A stretch of DNA of 64,000 nucleotides, taken from assembly GCA_022819585.1 (NCBI GenBank), contig JAJEGY010000006.1:1-64000 (forward strand). Direction: 5' to 3'. The position numbers and the translations under genes were made by a program. Each line of letters begins with the position of its first letter. The stretch's first letter is position 1. Under the pieces are notes generated by a model, which was given only the letters and a program-made list of their open reading frames with translations, ran no database searches and was not told the origin of the DNA. The stretch comes from Dehalococcoidia bacterium (GTDB lineage Bacteria; Chloroflexota; Dehalococcoidia; Lucifugimonadales; Lucifugimonadaceae). Of the stretch, positions 50,704 through 60,748 are shown in pieces.

Positions 50704-51534
50704 TCAATCAGAACTCGCGCCAACAAGGTCCCTCACACCTCGCCACTCCCTCAACAAGGACAACCACTCCTCAATCCCCAAAGTAGCCGGCCTACGTTCG
50801 CTGTCTATCCCGGCCCGCTCAGTCATCTCTTTGACTTCACCAGTCGTCATCTGCAAACCATTCGACAACGAGTTATGCAGCTGCTTCCGACGTCCCAAAA
50901 ACGCCGACCTTGCCAGTTTGAAAAGGTCTTGAACATCCTTCCCATCAACCAACGGCTCCGCTCTCGGCACCAACTCAATCACCGTCGAATGCACCTTAGG
51001 CGGAGGACGAAACGCACTCGGAGGCACACTGAACAACGACCTCGGCTCAGCATAAATCTGCACCGCCAGCGACAACAGACTCATCTTCCCCGCCTTCGCG
51101 CACATATCCCGCGCAACCTCCCGCTGCAACATCACCGTCATACTCGCAGGCCGACGTTCCCGCTCCAAAAACGAACGCACAATCGGCGTCCCGGCATAAT
51201 ACGGCAGATTCGCAACCACCCTGTACCTGTTCGAACCTCCAAACTCCGGTAACTCTTCAAGATCAACATCCCGAGCATCAGCGTTAACCACGCGTACATC
51301 TGGATACTCTCTATACCGATCCCCCATCCTCTGCGCATACTTCTCATCCAACTCCACCAGCACCACTGACCCGCCAACTAGATGAGCCTCCTCAACAATC
51401 AGATGCGTCAACGCCCCATCGCCAGGCCCGATCTCCATCACAACATCACCAACCGAAATCCCAGAAGCGTCAACGATACGCCGCGCGACCGATCGATCCC
51501 GCAAGAAGTGCTGCCCAAGTCGTCGGCGCGCCAT
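50704..51534 (-). CDS. ksgA: 16S rRNA dimethyladenosine transferase
   Basis: This 276-residue methyltransferase dimethylates the two adjacent adenosines near the 3' end of 16S rRNA. It has LGQHFLRDRS at the N-terminus, the SAM motif MEIGPGDGALTHLI, the NLPYYAGTPI catalytic block (N-L-P-Y) and the C-terminal helical domain. First gene of the ksgA-ispE operon, immediately downstream of the SRP RNA on the same strand. Confidence 0.95.
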   Translation of the reverse strand: MARRRLGQHFLRDRSVARRIVDASGISVGDVVMEIGPGDGALTHLIVEEAHLVGGSVVLVELDEKYAQRMGDRYREYPDVRVVNADARDVDLEELPEFGGSNRYRVVANLPYYAGTPIVRSFLERERRPASMTVMLQREVARDMCAKAGKMSLLSLAVQIYAEPRSLFSVPPSAFRPPPKVHSTVIELVPRAEPLVDGKDVQDLFKLARSAFLGRRKQLHNSLSNGLQMTTGEVKEMTERAGIDSERRPATLGIEEWLSLLREWRGVRDLVGASSD

Positions 51535-51600
51535 ATTGCAAATCTACGTGTGGAACTTCAATGCGGCCGCGCACCCCAAGTTCGGAACCACGTTCGAACA

Positions 51601-51834
51601 TGACAAAGGCCTCGGCTCGAATCAGATCACCTCGCGTCGCCCAAAGTTGACCGCTTACCGCTGCTTCCTTCCGGACCTGACGGGGTTCACGAGACTCTGC
51701 CGCGCAAGAACCCGACTCTCAGCACCGAGCATCGAATGCCAGGGGTTCGAACTGCGAAACCTCCATGAGGATTCCGGCCCTGCTGAGCGGATTGCAGGTT
51801 CAGGGCACCGCTAGCTCCCCGCTTGGCACGACCG
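51601..51834 (-). ncRNA. ffs: Signal recognition particle RNA, large bacterial type
   Basis: On the minus strand the conserved SRP domain IV GTCCGGAAGGAAGCAGC (51660-51676) is present, preceded by CCCCGTCAG. The Alu-domain block GGGGAGCTAGCGGTGCCCTG lies near 51800-51820, as in the large Firmicutes/Chloroflexota-type SRP RNAs. It forms the SRP with Ffh and interacts with FtsY, whose gene is at 37-38 kb. Both ends are estimates from typical length; the RNA could extend a few tens of bases. Confidence 0.9.
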
Positions 51835-51912
51835 CATCTTTGAATCGTAAACCATCAACCCGATTTCAACGTATCGGCTTATACAAACGCCATCTTTTTA
51901 CAGGAGGGCAAC

Positions 51913-52848
51913 ATGTCTTGGGTAGACTCGATTCAAATGGTCACCGAAAACGAAAAATCCGTTATCACTAAAGCCGTCATCCCCGTCGCCGGCCTCGGCA
52001 CTCGCTTTCTTCCCGTCACTCGAAGCGTCCCCAAGGCCCTCCTGCCAGTCCTCGAAAAACCACTCATCCAATACGCCGTCGAAGACGCCGTCGAAGCCGG
52101 CATCACCGACATCGCCATTATCGAGGACACAAGAAGCGTCGGCTCCTACTTCCACTCCATGCCCGATCTCGAGGAGAAACTCCGAGATAGCGGACGTGAC
52201 GAATTCGCCGACCAGATGGTCGAGATCTCAAACCTCGCACGCATCACCTCCATCAAACAACTCGAACCCCTCGGCTCAGGACACGCCATCCTCCTCGCAC
52301 GAAACTTCGTCGGCGACGAACCATTCGTCGTCATCCTCCCCGACGAAATCCTATGGGGCGAACACTCCTCTACCGCCCAAGTCCTCGACGTCCGAGATCG
52401 TTACGGCGGAAACGTCATCGCCGTCTCTGAAACATCTTGGGACGACGTACACACCAAAGGCATCGTCGCGGGGCCAAACGTCGAACCAACCGTAATCGCC
52501 ATCGATCAGATGGTCGAAAAGCCCCCTCGCGAAGAAGCCCCAAGCAACCTCGCCATCATCGGACGCTACGCCCTAGGCCCCGATGTATTCGAGCATCTCA
52601 GCAAACTCCGACGCGGCGCCGGTGGCGAAATACAACTCACCGACGCCATCATCGACTGCATGGAACACAACAACACCTACGGCGTTATCGTCGACGCAGC
52701 CCGTTACGACGCCGGTGTCCCCGAAGGCTTATTCGGCGCAACTCTTCACCAAGCCGCCAACAATCCAGCCATGCGCCAGATGATCATAGACTTCGCCAAC
52801 GAGATCCAAGCCGGAAACCTCGCCGAAACCTCCCAATCACTTGCGTAA
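51913..52848 (+). CDS. galU: UTP-glucose-1-phosphate uridylyltransferase
   Basis: This 311-residue nucleotidyltransferase makes UDP-glucose. It has the signature [20 protein letters not shown], the IEDTRSVG block with helical insert, LPDEILWGE and the [18 protein letters not shown] stretch. AGGAGGG lies 6 nt before the ATG at 51913, a strong RBS. It is convergent with lepA (12-nt overlap). UDP-glucose would feed the membrane glycosyltransferases. Confidence 0.95.
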   Translation: MSWVDSIQMVTENEKSVITKAVIPVAGLGTRFLPVTRSVPKALLPVLEKPLIQYAVEDAVEAGITDIAIIEDTRSVGSYFHSMPDLEEKLRDSGRDEFADQMVEISNLARITSIKQLEPLGSGHAILLARNFVGDEPFVVILPDEILWGEHSSTAQVLDVRDRYGGNVIAVSETSWDDVHTKGIVAGPNVEPTVIAIDQMVEKPPREEAPSNLAIIGRYALGPDVFEHLSKLRRGAGGEIQLTDAIIDCMEHNNTYGVIVDAARYDAGVPEGLFGATLHQAANNPAMRQMIIDFANEIQAGNLAETSQSLA

Positions 52849-54705
52849 CTGCAACACCGCCATGAACGCCTCCTGCGGTACCTCCACCGCACCAACCATC
52901 TTGGCGCGCCGCCTCTTCCCCTCCTTCTGACGCTCCAGCAACTTACGCTTACGCGTCACATCCCCACCGTAACACTTCGCCAAGACGTTCTTCCGCAACG
53001 CCTTCACATTCGTCCGCGCCACGACCTTTCCACCGATCGCCGCCTGTATCGGTACCGCAAACATCTGACGCGGGATCAACTCCTTCAACTTCGACGCCAA
53101 CTTCCGGCCCGTCGCCTCAGCCTCCGACGAATGCACGATGCTGCTCAACGCATCCACAACTTCGTGGTTCACCAGAACATCCAGCTTCACCATCTGCGCT
53201 TCGCGGTAACCTGCCGGCTGATAGTCCATCGACGCATAGCCCTGAGTCGCCGACTTCAACATGTCGTGGAAATCCACCAAGATCGCCGACAGCGGAGCCT
53301 CATACTCCAACATCACCCTCGCATTCCGACCGGCCCCATTCATCGACTCGATAACCGACCCATTTCCCGATCCTGCCGCGTGCGACTGCAGATACTCCAT
53401 CCGCTTGAATAGCCCCCGCTTATTCGTCACCAACTCCATCACATTCCCGTAGTAAGCGATCGGCACGATGATCGACAGATCCACCCAAGGCTCCAATATC
53501 TCCGCAATATCCTGCTTATCAGGCAACTTCGATGGGTTGTCCACATAGATGATCTCCCCGTCGTTCAGCATCACCTGAAACTCCACGCTCGGAGCCGTCG
53601 TGATCAACTCCAACTCATACTCCCGCTCCAACCGCTCCTGCACTACCTCCATATGCAACAACCCCAAGAATCCGCACCTGAATCCGAATCCTAAAGCGGA
53701 CGACGACTCCGGCTCAAACTCCAACGCTGCATCGTTCAACCGCAACTTCCCTAGCGCCTCCCGCAACTCCGTGTAGTCATTCGCATCCGACGGATACAGC
53801 CCCGTAAACACCATCGGCTTCTGCGCCTCATACTGCACCCGAGCCTCAGCCGCCGGATCCTTCATCAACGTCACCGTATCCCCCACCATCACATCGCCCA
53901 CGTCCTTGATGCCCGTCGCCACATACCCGACCTCGCCGACCCTCAACCCTTCCGGCGCCCGCATTACCGACGGCGAGAAATATCCCACCTCCAAAACCTC
54001 TCCCTTCGCCCCAGAATCCATGAACACAGCTCGATCCCGCGCTTTGATCTGACCATCCAGAACTCTCACATAAGCCACAACACCCTTGAACGAGTCGTAC
54101 TTGCTGTCAAACACCAGCGCCTGCAGCGGTTCTTCCAGATCACCAACCGGAGGAGGCGTCAACTCCACGATCCGCTCTAACAGCTCCTCGACTCCTTCTC
54201 CCGTCTTACCCGAAACCATCACAATCTCGTCCTCGTCAAACCCAAACGTATCCACGATCTCCGCCGCCACCCGTTCCGGTTCCGCTGCCGGCATATCGAT
54301 CTTGTTGATCGCCGGAATGATCACCAGATCATTCTCCACCGCCAGATACACATTCGCCACCGTCTGCGCCTGAATCCCCTGCGACGCATCGACCAGCAGC
54401 ACCGTCGCCTCACAAGCCTTCAAACTCCTAGACACCTCATACGAAAAATCCACATGCCCCGGCGTATCGATCAAATTCAGCTGATAAACCTCCCCATCCC
54501 TCGACTCAAACCCCAATCGCACCGCTTGCGCCTTGATCGTAATCCCCCGCTCACGCTCCAGATCCATCGAATCCAGATGCTGCTCCACTAACTCCCGCTC
54601 CGAAACCGCACCCGTCAACTCAATCATGCGATCCGCCAACGTCGACTTCCCATGATCGACATGCGCGATGATGCAGAAATTCCGTATGAGGCGCTGGGTG
54701 GTCAC
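52837..54705 (-). CDS. lepA: Elongation factor 4 (LepA)
   Basis: This 622-residue translational GTPase has the P-loop [30 protein letters not shown] and INKIDMPAA, then the LepA-specific C-terminal domain with [20 protein letters not shown]. It back-translocates or remodels ribosomes under stress. The full set of GTPase motifs is present. It overlaps the convergent galU by 12 nt and is divergent from the metallo-beta-lactamase genes. Confidence 0.97.
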   Translation of the reverse strand: MTTQRLIRNFCIIAHVDHGKSTLADRMIELTGAVSERELVEQHLDSMDLERERGITIKAQAVRLGFESRDGEVYQLNLIDTPGHVDFSYEVSRSLKACEATVLLVDASQGIQAQTVANVYLAVENDLVIIPAINKIDMPAAEPERVAAEIVDTFGFDEDEIVMVSGKTGEGVEELLERIVELTPPPVGDLEEPLQALVFDSKYDSFKGVVAYVRVLDGQIKARDRAVFMDSGAKGEVLEVGYFSPSVMRAPEGLRVGEVGYVATGIKDVGDVMVGDTVTLMKDPAAEARVQYEAQKPMVFTGLYPSDANDYTELREALGKLRLNDAALEFEPESSSALGFGFRCGFLGLLHMEVVQERLEREYELELITTAPSVEFQVMLNDGEIIYVDNPSKLPDKQDIAEILEPWVDLSIIVPIAYYGNVMELVTNKRGLFKRMEYLQSHAAGSGNGSVIESMNGAGRNARVMLEYEAPLSAILVDFHDMLKSATQGYASMDYQPAGYREAQMVKLDVLVNHEVVDALSSIVHSSEAEATGRKLASKLKELIPRQMFAVPIQAAIGGKVVARTNVKALRKNVLAKCYGGDVTRKRKLLERQKEGKRRRAKMVGAVEVPQEAFMAVLQLRK

Positions 54706-54763
54706 ATTCTCAATCTTACCGAAGCACTAGAATCACGCCTCTCAAAACCGCTAAACTACCCCC

Positions 54764-55648
54764 ATGCCCAACCACAAACTCCCAACCTCCCTCCACATCA
54801 TCGGCGCCGGAACCCCCACCCCAACCCCCACTCGCTTCGGCTCCGCCTACGTCGCAGACGTGGATGGCGAAAAAATCATGTTCGACTGCGGACCCGCAGC
54901 GACCCATAAGCTAGTCCAATCCGGCCTCTGGCCTACCGACATCGACAACCTATTCTTCACTCACCACCACTTCGACCACGACATCGACTACCCCTGCTTC
55001 CTCCTCTGTCGCTGGGACCAGTCCATCGGCAAAGAGAACACCCTCAACGTCTATGGACCAACCCTCACCGAACGCATCACTCACGGCGTCCTCGATAAAG
55101 AGGAAGGCATCTTCGCTCATGACTGGATCGCACGCGTAAACCACCCCCTCAGCCAGAAAATCCACCAAAACCGTGGCGGTACCCTTCCCCGAAAACCTCC
55201 CGTCGTCTACGCGCGAGACATCGGACCCGGCACGGTGAAAACTTCCGACAAGTGGGAAGTCTCCGCCGCTCCAGCCGAACACGTCCAACCCTACCTCGAC
55301 TCCCTAGCATACCGACTCGACACCAAGGGCGGAAAATCCATCGTCTTCACCGGCGACACCCAGCCCTGCGACTCCGTAACCGAACTCGCTCGTGACGCCG
55401 ACGTCATGCTCTGCATGTGCTGGGACGACCAAGAAGTCATGAACGAAGACGGCGAATCTTACGGACAATGCGGCACCATCGGCGCTGGTGAAATGGCCCA
55501 GGCCGCAGGCGTCAAAACGCTAGTCCTCGTCCACATGGGACCTAACATCTCCAAACATGGCCCACTAGAAAAAGGCATCGGAGACATCCGAGAGGTCTAC
55601 TCAGGCAAAGTCCTCTACGCCGAGGAACTTATGAAACTAGAAATCTAA
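54764..55648 (+). CDS. Metallo-beta-lactamase-fold hydrolase, first tandem copy
   Basis: This 294-residue protein has an RNase Z-like MBL fold. The metal motif FTHHHFDHDIDY is preceded by GAGTPTPTPTRFGSA and a second-site VFTGDTQPCD and LVHMGP. Its closest relative visible here is the next gene. A nuclease role cannot be assigned; hydrolase of unknown substrate is safest. Divergent from lepA. Confidence 0.88.
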   Translation: MPNHKLPTSLHIIGAGTPTPTPTRFGSAYVADVDGEKIMFDCGPAATHKLVQSGLWPTDIDNLFFTHHHFDHDIDYPCFLLCRWDQSIGKENTLNVYGPTLTERITHGVLDKEEGIFAHDWIARVNHPLSQKIHQNRGGTLPRKPPVVYARDIGPGTVKTSDKWEVSAAPAEHVQPYLDSLAYRLDTKGGKSIVFTGDTQPCDSVTELARDADVMLCMCWDDQEVMNEDGESYGQCGTIGAGEMAQAAGVKTLVLVHMGPNISKHGPLEKGIGDIREVYSGKVLYAEELMKLEI

Positions 55649-55655
55649 TCAGTCG

Positions 55656-56537
55656 ATGGGCGCCAAATCCACTCCCAGCCTCTACATCCTTGGAGCAGGC
55701 GGACCTCACCCGACACCCTCCCGCTTCGGATCCGCTTTCGTCCTCGACATCGAAGGCGAAAAGCTCATGTTCGACTGCGGACCCGCCGCAACACACAAAC
55801 TCGTCAAAGTCGGACTGTTCCCTACCCAAATCGACCACATCTTCTTTACCCACCACCACTTCGACCACGACATCGACTATCCCTGCTTCCTCCTCTGCCG
55901 ATGGGACCAGTCCATCGGAAAGGAAAACACCCTCAGCGTCTACGGACCTCCTCCCACCGAGCGCCTAACCCACGGCATCCTAGACGAAGAAGAAGGCGTA
56001 TTCGCCCATGACTGGTACGCCCGCGTCCACTTCCCTATCTCCCAAAACGTCTATGTAAACCGCGGCGGCACCCTACCACGCAAACCACCAGTCGTCTACT
56101 CCCGTGACATCGGACCCGGCACTGTTCGCACCGCCGATAAATGGGAAGTCACAGCCGCACCAGGCATCCACGTCCAGCCCTATCTAGACTCCCTCGCTTA
56201 CCGCGTTGACACCGCATCTGGCAAATCCATCGTCTTCACCGGCGACACCGAACCATGCGACTCCGTGATCGATCTCGCCCAAAACGCCAACATGATGCTC
56301 TGCATGTGCGGCAACGACGACGCAATCATGGAGGCCAACGGTCTCAACTACGGCCAGACCGGAACCATCTCCGCCGCCAAAATGGCACAAACCGCCAACG
56401 TCAAAACACTCGTCCTCATCCATATGGGCCACCACATCACCCAACACGGACCCCTCGAAAAAGCCCTAGGCGACATCCGAGAACACTTCACAGGCCAAGT
56501 AATCTTCTCCGAAGAACTCATGAAACTAGAAGTTTGA
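55656..56537 (+). CDS. Metallo-beta-lactamase-fold hydrolase, second tandem copy
   Basis: This 293-residue paralogue of the preceding gene has FTHHHFDHDIDYP, CRWDQSIGKENTL, GGTLPRKPPVVY and FTGDTEPCDS in the same positions. It starts 7 nt after the first copy's stop. The two are clear products of tandem duplication. They differ mainly in the substrate-facing loops and in MLCMCGNDD versus MLCMCWDDQ. Unknown substrate. Confidence 0.88.
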   Translation: MGAKSTPSLYILGAGGPHPTPSRFGSAFVLDIEGEKLMFDCGPAATHKLVKVGLFPTQIDHIFFTHHHFDHDIDYPCFLLCRWDQSIGKENTLSVYGPPPTERLTHGILDEEEGVFAHDWYARVHFPISQNVYVNRGGTLPRKPPVVYSRDIGPGTVRTADKWEVTAAPGIHVQPYLDSLAYRVDTASGKSIVFTGDTEPCDSVIDLAQNANMMLCMCGNDDAIMEANGLNYGQTGTISAAKMAQTANVKTLVLIHMGHHITQHGPLEKALGDIREHFTGQVIFSEELMKLEV

Positions 56538-56678
56538 CGCAAGACATCCATCGAAACTCCACCAAACTCCAGCCCGTCTTCCATTTTGATGTCTTACTGA
56601 TAAAGTGATCTAGTTGCCCAGCGCGCAGATGGGTGTACGCCTTGCAACTACAGCCGCTTCGAGTTCGGGTCATCTAGC

Positions 56679-58322
56679 GTGCCGAACATAAATTACAACT
56701 TCCAGACCTTGCGAGGAGACGTCTTCGGTGGCGTCACGTCCGCCGTAATCTCATTGCCGGTCGCTCTCGCCTTTGCTATCGCCGCAGGTCTGGACCCCGT
56801 CGCCGGCATATACGGCGCGATCGCTGTCGGTTTCTTCGCCGCTGTATTCAGCGGCACTCGATCCCAGATCTCCGGCCCCACTGGATCGATGACCGTGGCC
56901 ATGGGCGTCATCGTCACCGCAAACGCCGACAACCTCGCCGTCGCTTTCACCATCGTCATCATGGCCGGACTCATTCAGCTTTTATTAGGGGCGTTACGAA
57001 TCGGACGCTTCGTCGAATACACTCCTTACTCCGTTATCTCCGGGTTCATGTCAGGTGTCGGGATCATCATCTTACTCACTCAGACACTCCCATTCCTTGG
57101 CGCTGAGATCGCCACCGGAGGGCCAGTCGGAGCCATCCAAGCATGGCCTGACCTCATAAACCATTTCAATCCCAGCGCGCTCATCATCGGAGCCGCAACC
57201 CTCGCTATCGCAGTGCTTTGGCCAGAGCGTTTCAGCAAGTTCCTCCCCGCTACATTGGCCGCGCTCATCGTTGGCATATTGCTCGGGGTGTTTTGGCTCA
57301 CAGACGCTCCAGTTATCGGCGAAGTGCCGACCGGATTGCCTGACCTCGTCACACCGGAGATCTCGACCAGCATCCTCCTCAAGGCTATTCAGCCAGCGCT
57401 CGTAATCGCACTCGTCGGATCCGCCGACACCCTGCTTACTTCGTTAGTAGCCGACTCCATGACGCGCACTCGCCACAACGCCGACCGTGAACTCCTAGGA
57501 CAGGGAATAGGAAACGTCGTCACCGGATTCATCGGCGGCCTCCCTGGCTCCGGCGCAACTCCCAGCACCGTCGCAAACATCAGAGCAGGAGGCTGGACAC
57601 CCCTCTCAGGTGTGCTGTGCGTCGCAATTCTGTTGGCGATCGTGATGGGGCTTGGGAAATATGTCGCATCCATACCCATCGCTGTTCTTGCCGGCATTCT
57701 GATAAAGGTCGGGTGGGACACCGTCGATTGGCGTTTCATCACGCGAATCTTGCACGTCCAAAAGGATCACCTGCTGGTGATGGTCCTCACTCTAGGGCTC
57801 ACCGTGTTTCTCGACCTCGTCACCGCCGTCGCCGTCGGCATGATCGCCGCTGGTGTCGCCAGCGCTAAACAGTTTGAACGCCTCGAGCTGGACAGCGTGG
57901 TTTCTGTACCCCTCCTCGACCAAGTCTTCTTCAGAAACTATGAGAATCTCGATGATATCGATGCCTTCTCAGCACAAGTCGGTTTGGTTGCCCTCAAGGG
58001 AACCTTCTCCGTCGCGTCCGCATCCAAATTGATCAACACCATCAGCGTCGACATCCGCGACCACGAGGTAGTGATCTTTGATTTCTCCGACACCGTATAC
58101 ATCGACGACAGCGCAGCACTTGTCGTTGAGCGCATGATCGAGACAGCCATGAACGAACAAACTGAATGCATCGTCATGGGACTAGACGGCCTTCCCGAAG
58201 CCACGCTCCGTGCCCTAAACATCCTGCAGGACGTCCCCGAAGACCACTTCGCAGAAAACCTAGACGAAGCTAGAGAGATCGCCCGAGGCATCCTCGACCG
58301 TAAAGAAGAAGCCGCTGTTTAG
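56679..58322 (+). CDS. SulP family anion transporter with STAS domain
   Basis: This 547-residue membrane protein has the SulP transporter fold: FGGVTSAVISLPVALAFA, DPVAGIYGAI, the FSGTRSQISGPTGSM block and the PGSGATPSTVANIRAGG block. A cytoplasmic STAS domain (~430-530) contains VYIDDSAALVVE. It is probably a sulfate, bicarbonate or dicarboxylate transporter. The start is a GTG at 56679. No neighbour defines the substrate; the sulfatase at 5.9 kb is distant. Confidence 0.93.
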   Translation: MPNINYNFQTLRGDVFGGVTSAVISLPVALAFAIAAGLDPVAGIYGAIAVGFFAAVFSGTRSQISGPTGSMTVAMGVIVTANADNLAVAFTIVIMAGLIQLLLGALRIGRFVEYTPYSVISGFMSGVGIIILLTQTLPFLGAEIATGGPVGAIQAWPDLINHFNPSALIIGAATLAIAVLWPERFSKFLPATLAALIVGILLGVFWLTDAPVIGEVPTGLPDLVTPEISTSILLKAIQPALVIALVGSADTLLTSLVADSMTRTRHNADRELLGQGIGNVVTGFIGGLPGSGATPSTVANIRAGGWTPLSGVLCVAILLAIVMGLGKYVASIPIAVLAGILIKVGWDTVDWRFITRILHVQKDHLLVMVLTLGLTVFLDLVTAVAVGMIAAGVASAKQFERLELDSVVSVPLLDQVFFRNYENLDDIDAFSAQVGLVALKGTFSVASASKLINTISVDIRDHEVVIFDFSDTVYIDDSAALVVERMIETAMNEQTECIVMGLDGLPEATLRALNILQDVPEDHFAENLDEAREIARGILDRKEEAAV

Positions 58323-58377
58323 ATACCCTCGAGACGTTCAACAGCACACCAACACCAAGTCCGATGCATATAGACAA

Positions 58378-58689
58378 TCAAGCAGCCTTTTTCCGCTCTG
58401 TCTGAACCACATGCTCTCGCAATGCTCGGTTGATCGCGGTCTGGTATCCACGCCCATTTTCACCGACATGCTTCTTGAACCAAGCCACCACATCCGCATC
58501 GACGCGCAACGTGATCTGTTGCCTCACAGGACGATAAAAAGCCCCGTGTCTGGCGTTCTTCAAATCCAAGATTACTGGTATATCCGAAGTATCAATCTCG
58601 TCGTCTGGGAGAACCTTCAACCTTTCTAATCGAGCCTCCTGCTCATCTGTCAGTTGGGGCATTGCCTTATTCGCATGCTGTTCGTCCAT
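58378..58689 (-). CDS. BrnA-like antitoxin (orphan)
   Basis: This 103-residue protein has the BrnA family pattern: DIPVILDLKNARHGAFYRP, QQITLRVDADVVAWFKK and the YQTAINRALREHV ribbon-helix-helix ending. BrnA usually follows the BrnT toxin gene; no BrnT frame is seen upstream, where a Nudix gene begins 30 nt away. The start may be 58662. It may be a solitary regulator or a decayed toxin-antitoxin locus. Confidence 0.75.
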   Translation of the reverse strand: MDEQHANKAMPQLTDEQEARLERLKVLPDDEIDTSDIPVILDLKNARHGAFYRPVRQQITLRVDADVVAWFKKHVGENGRGYQTAINRALREHVVQTERKKAA

Positions 58690-58719
58690 GTGGTCACGTC
58701 AAATTCCATGCGCGAAAGA

Positions 58720-59361
58720 CTAAAAGAAAGATGGCTGTCTTACCGTCGGTTTCACGCCTTCAGTGCACACGTAATCTTCAATCAATATCCTCGACCACGG
58801 GTCGAAGTCATGGCGGCGTCTCGCGAGCTCATCCTCGCCCATGAATTTACCTGTTAGCGTAGATCGATTCGTGAATTCTTCCGGCGCCATTGGCGTAATT
58901 TCTTCAGCGGTCATCTCGTGTATGAACGCCACGTGACGTGAAGCGTTTTTTGAAGATTCGTCGATGACTATGCCGATCGGCCGAGGATTAACGAGCGGAA
59001 AAATCCCCACTTCTTCTTCGAGTTCACGCATCAATGCTGTTTGCATCACATCTCGAAACGAAACGTCTGCAGTCTCATCGTCGATGTGCCCGCCGATTAT
59101 CAAACTCAGCTTACCGCTCAGGTCACCACGCTCGTTTTTTACGCGTCTTAGAACGCAGAACTTGCCGTCAGAGTCTCGGATTATGGCACACGGAATCGCT
59201 TGGACCCAGTCTTCTGACATTTCTGCGTCGGGTCTGAAATGCCAAGCAAAAGAACCTTCTATTTTGCCGATCTGATCTTGTGCATCATCCCACCGCAGGA
59301 GCGAAAACACATTTTGAAAAATCGAACGTGGGAAAACTAAGACCTTTTTTTTGCGTTTCAC
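58720..59361 (-). CDS. Nudix hydrolase
   Basis: This 213-residue protein has a Nudix box recognisable as GGHIDDE...MQTALMRELEEEVGI, with an insertion between the conserved Gly and the REL..EE part. It cleaves an X-linked nucleoside diphosphate of unknown identity. It overlaps the kinase-like gene by 4 nt (ATGA) and both genes are less GC-rich than neighbours, so the pair looks transferred as a unit. Confidence 0.8.
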   Translation of the reverse strand: MKRKKKVLVFPRSIFQNVFSLLRWDDAQDQIGKIEGSFAWHFRPDAEMSEDWVQAIPCAIIRDSDGKFCVLRRVKNERGDLSGKLSLIIGGHIDDETADVSFRDVMQTALMRELEEEVGIFPLVNPRPIGIVIDESSKNASRHVAFIHEMTAEEITPMAPEEFTNRSTLTGKFMGEDELARRRHDFDPWSRILIEDYVCTEGVKPTVRQPSFF

Positions 59362-60086
59362 CGATGATTTGCTCCTTTGCGAACATGCTCCAGAATCTCA
59401 GATGCAACCGTCAACCCTGTCGACTGCGGCGTCGTACATTGATTGCTACTCGTGTCAATGACAGTCAGACGTTCGTCGAACTCATCGGCGTAGCGTTCGG
59501 TGATCTGGACATAAGCATCATTCAGTTCATCCAAAAACCCCTCATTCATGGTTTGACCTGGTTCTTCAATTAGTTTGTCTTTGTATTCACGAGTCAAGGA
59601 GGTTTTTGGATCAGTTTTGAACATGAATACCATATCCACATATTGTCGCCAATGATCAATCAACAGAAAATCATGAATTTTGGTACGCTCGGCTTCAGAA
59701 ATATCCCCGCGACTTTTTAGAAGTTCAAACCAAGCTAGAGCGTCAAATAACCCTCGATCCAAAATCACGAGTTGGTATTCATCTGAGCCGTAGCGTCCTT
59801 CCAATATGTGTGTCAGCGCATAGGTTGCCGACCAGGCGTTAAACGCCACCAAGTTTTCTTTCAAATAGTACGGAGTTCTTTTCGAAGCGCCTTCTGTCGG
59901 CGCAAGAACTTTGAACCCCAACCTTCTGAAGAAGTGGTTTACGATGTCTATGCATGTGCTCTTGCCACTTTTCGGAGTTCCTGCGAATTCCACGAAAACC
60001 GGACGATGCCAAGCTTCAAGAACCTCGCGCCCTGCGATGTTCAATTGTTCTAATTGATCTGCTGTCATATTCAGTGAGTGTAACAC
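59358..60086 (-). CDS. P-loop kinase of the thymidylate-kinase-like family
   Basis: This ~242-residue protein has a P-loop GTPKSGKST and the ILDRGLFDALAWF block that resembles the nucleotide/adenylate-type kinases. It is not a typical dTMP kinase and the substrate is unknown. It may start at the ATG at 60068. It overlaps the Nudix gene and is AT-richer than the surrounding genes. The two probably act on a common nucleotide-like compound. Confidence 0.7.
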   Translation of the reverse strand: MLHSLNMTADQLEQLNIAGREVLEAWHRPVFVEFAGTPKSGKSTCIDIVNHFFRRLGFKVLAPTEGASKRTPYYLKENLVAFNAWSATYALTHILEGRYGSDEYQLVILDRGLFDALAWFELLKSRGDISEAERTKIHDFLLIDHWRQYVDMVFMFKTDPKTSLTREYKDKLIEEPGQTMNEGFLDELNDAYVQITERYADEFDERLTVIDTSSNQCTTPQSTGLTVASEILEHVRKGANHR

Positions 60087-60222
60087 GCGGAGACAATTAG
60101 TGATTGAGTGATTTTCCTTCGGAATACGTCAACACCCTAGGGGCCAGACCTACAATTCTGTTGATCAGACACGTACTTCCCTTACTCATCCACGAAGACC
60201 TCGCCGCGGATTCGTCCCGCGT

Positions 60223-60735
60223 TCAATGCCCACACTCCCCCTGCGGATAAACCCGACTCCTAACTGCCCGCGCCTCGCACAACTCCCGAATGTCCTCCAA
60301 ATGCTCCACCATATGCCGACTCATCACCCGCACCATCATTAACCGAGCTAACAACCACCCGATCACCGGTGCCTTCACCGCAAACCGACTCTCATACGTC
60401 ATCTCCGTGCAACCGCCCCGGTCTTCCAACACAAACGCATCCTCCAACAAACTCAACGCAAAGATCGACTTCTCCTCATAACCTTCCGCCAACCAGAAGT
60501 CGATCCGCTCTGGCGGCGTCAACTGCACCCACTCCACACTTCTAAAAACATGCGTCGATTTACCCACCTTCAAAGGAGTATGAAACTCCACCAGCTTCCG
60601 ATCCCCATAGTCCTCCATCACCCGCGTCGAATATCCCTCCAAACCCGACTGCCCATAAGCTGTCAAGACCTGATAGACCAACCGTCTGTCAGCCCGGATA
60701 TGGATGCTTCGAGGCTCTAGAGTTATGGGTTTCAC
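60223..60735 (-). CDS. SRPBCC (START-like) domain protein
   Basis: This 170-residue protein has a single START/Bet v1-type domain with the pattern of the polyketide cyclase/CoxG group, including SIHIRADRRLVYQVLTAYG and a hydrophobic C-terminal segment (VIGWLLARLMMVRV). The domain binds hydrophobic ligands. No more specific role can be read. It precedes nothing in its own operon. Confidence 0.7.
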   Translation of the reverse strand: MKPITLEPRSIHIRADRRLVYQVLTAYGQSGLEGYSTRVMEDYGDRKLVEFHTPLKVGKSTHVFRSVEWVQLTPPERIDFWLAEGYEEKSIFALSLLEDAFVLEDRGGCTEMTYESRFAVKAPVIGWLLARLMMVRVMSRHMVEHLEDIRELCEARAVRSRVYPQGECGH

Positions 60736-60748
60736 GACTAGAAACCCA

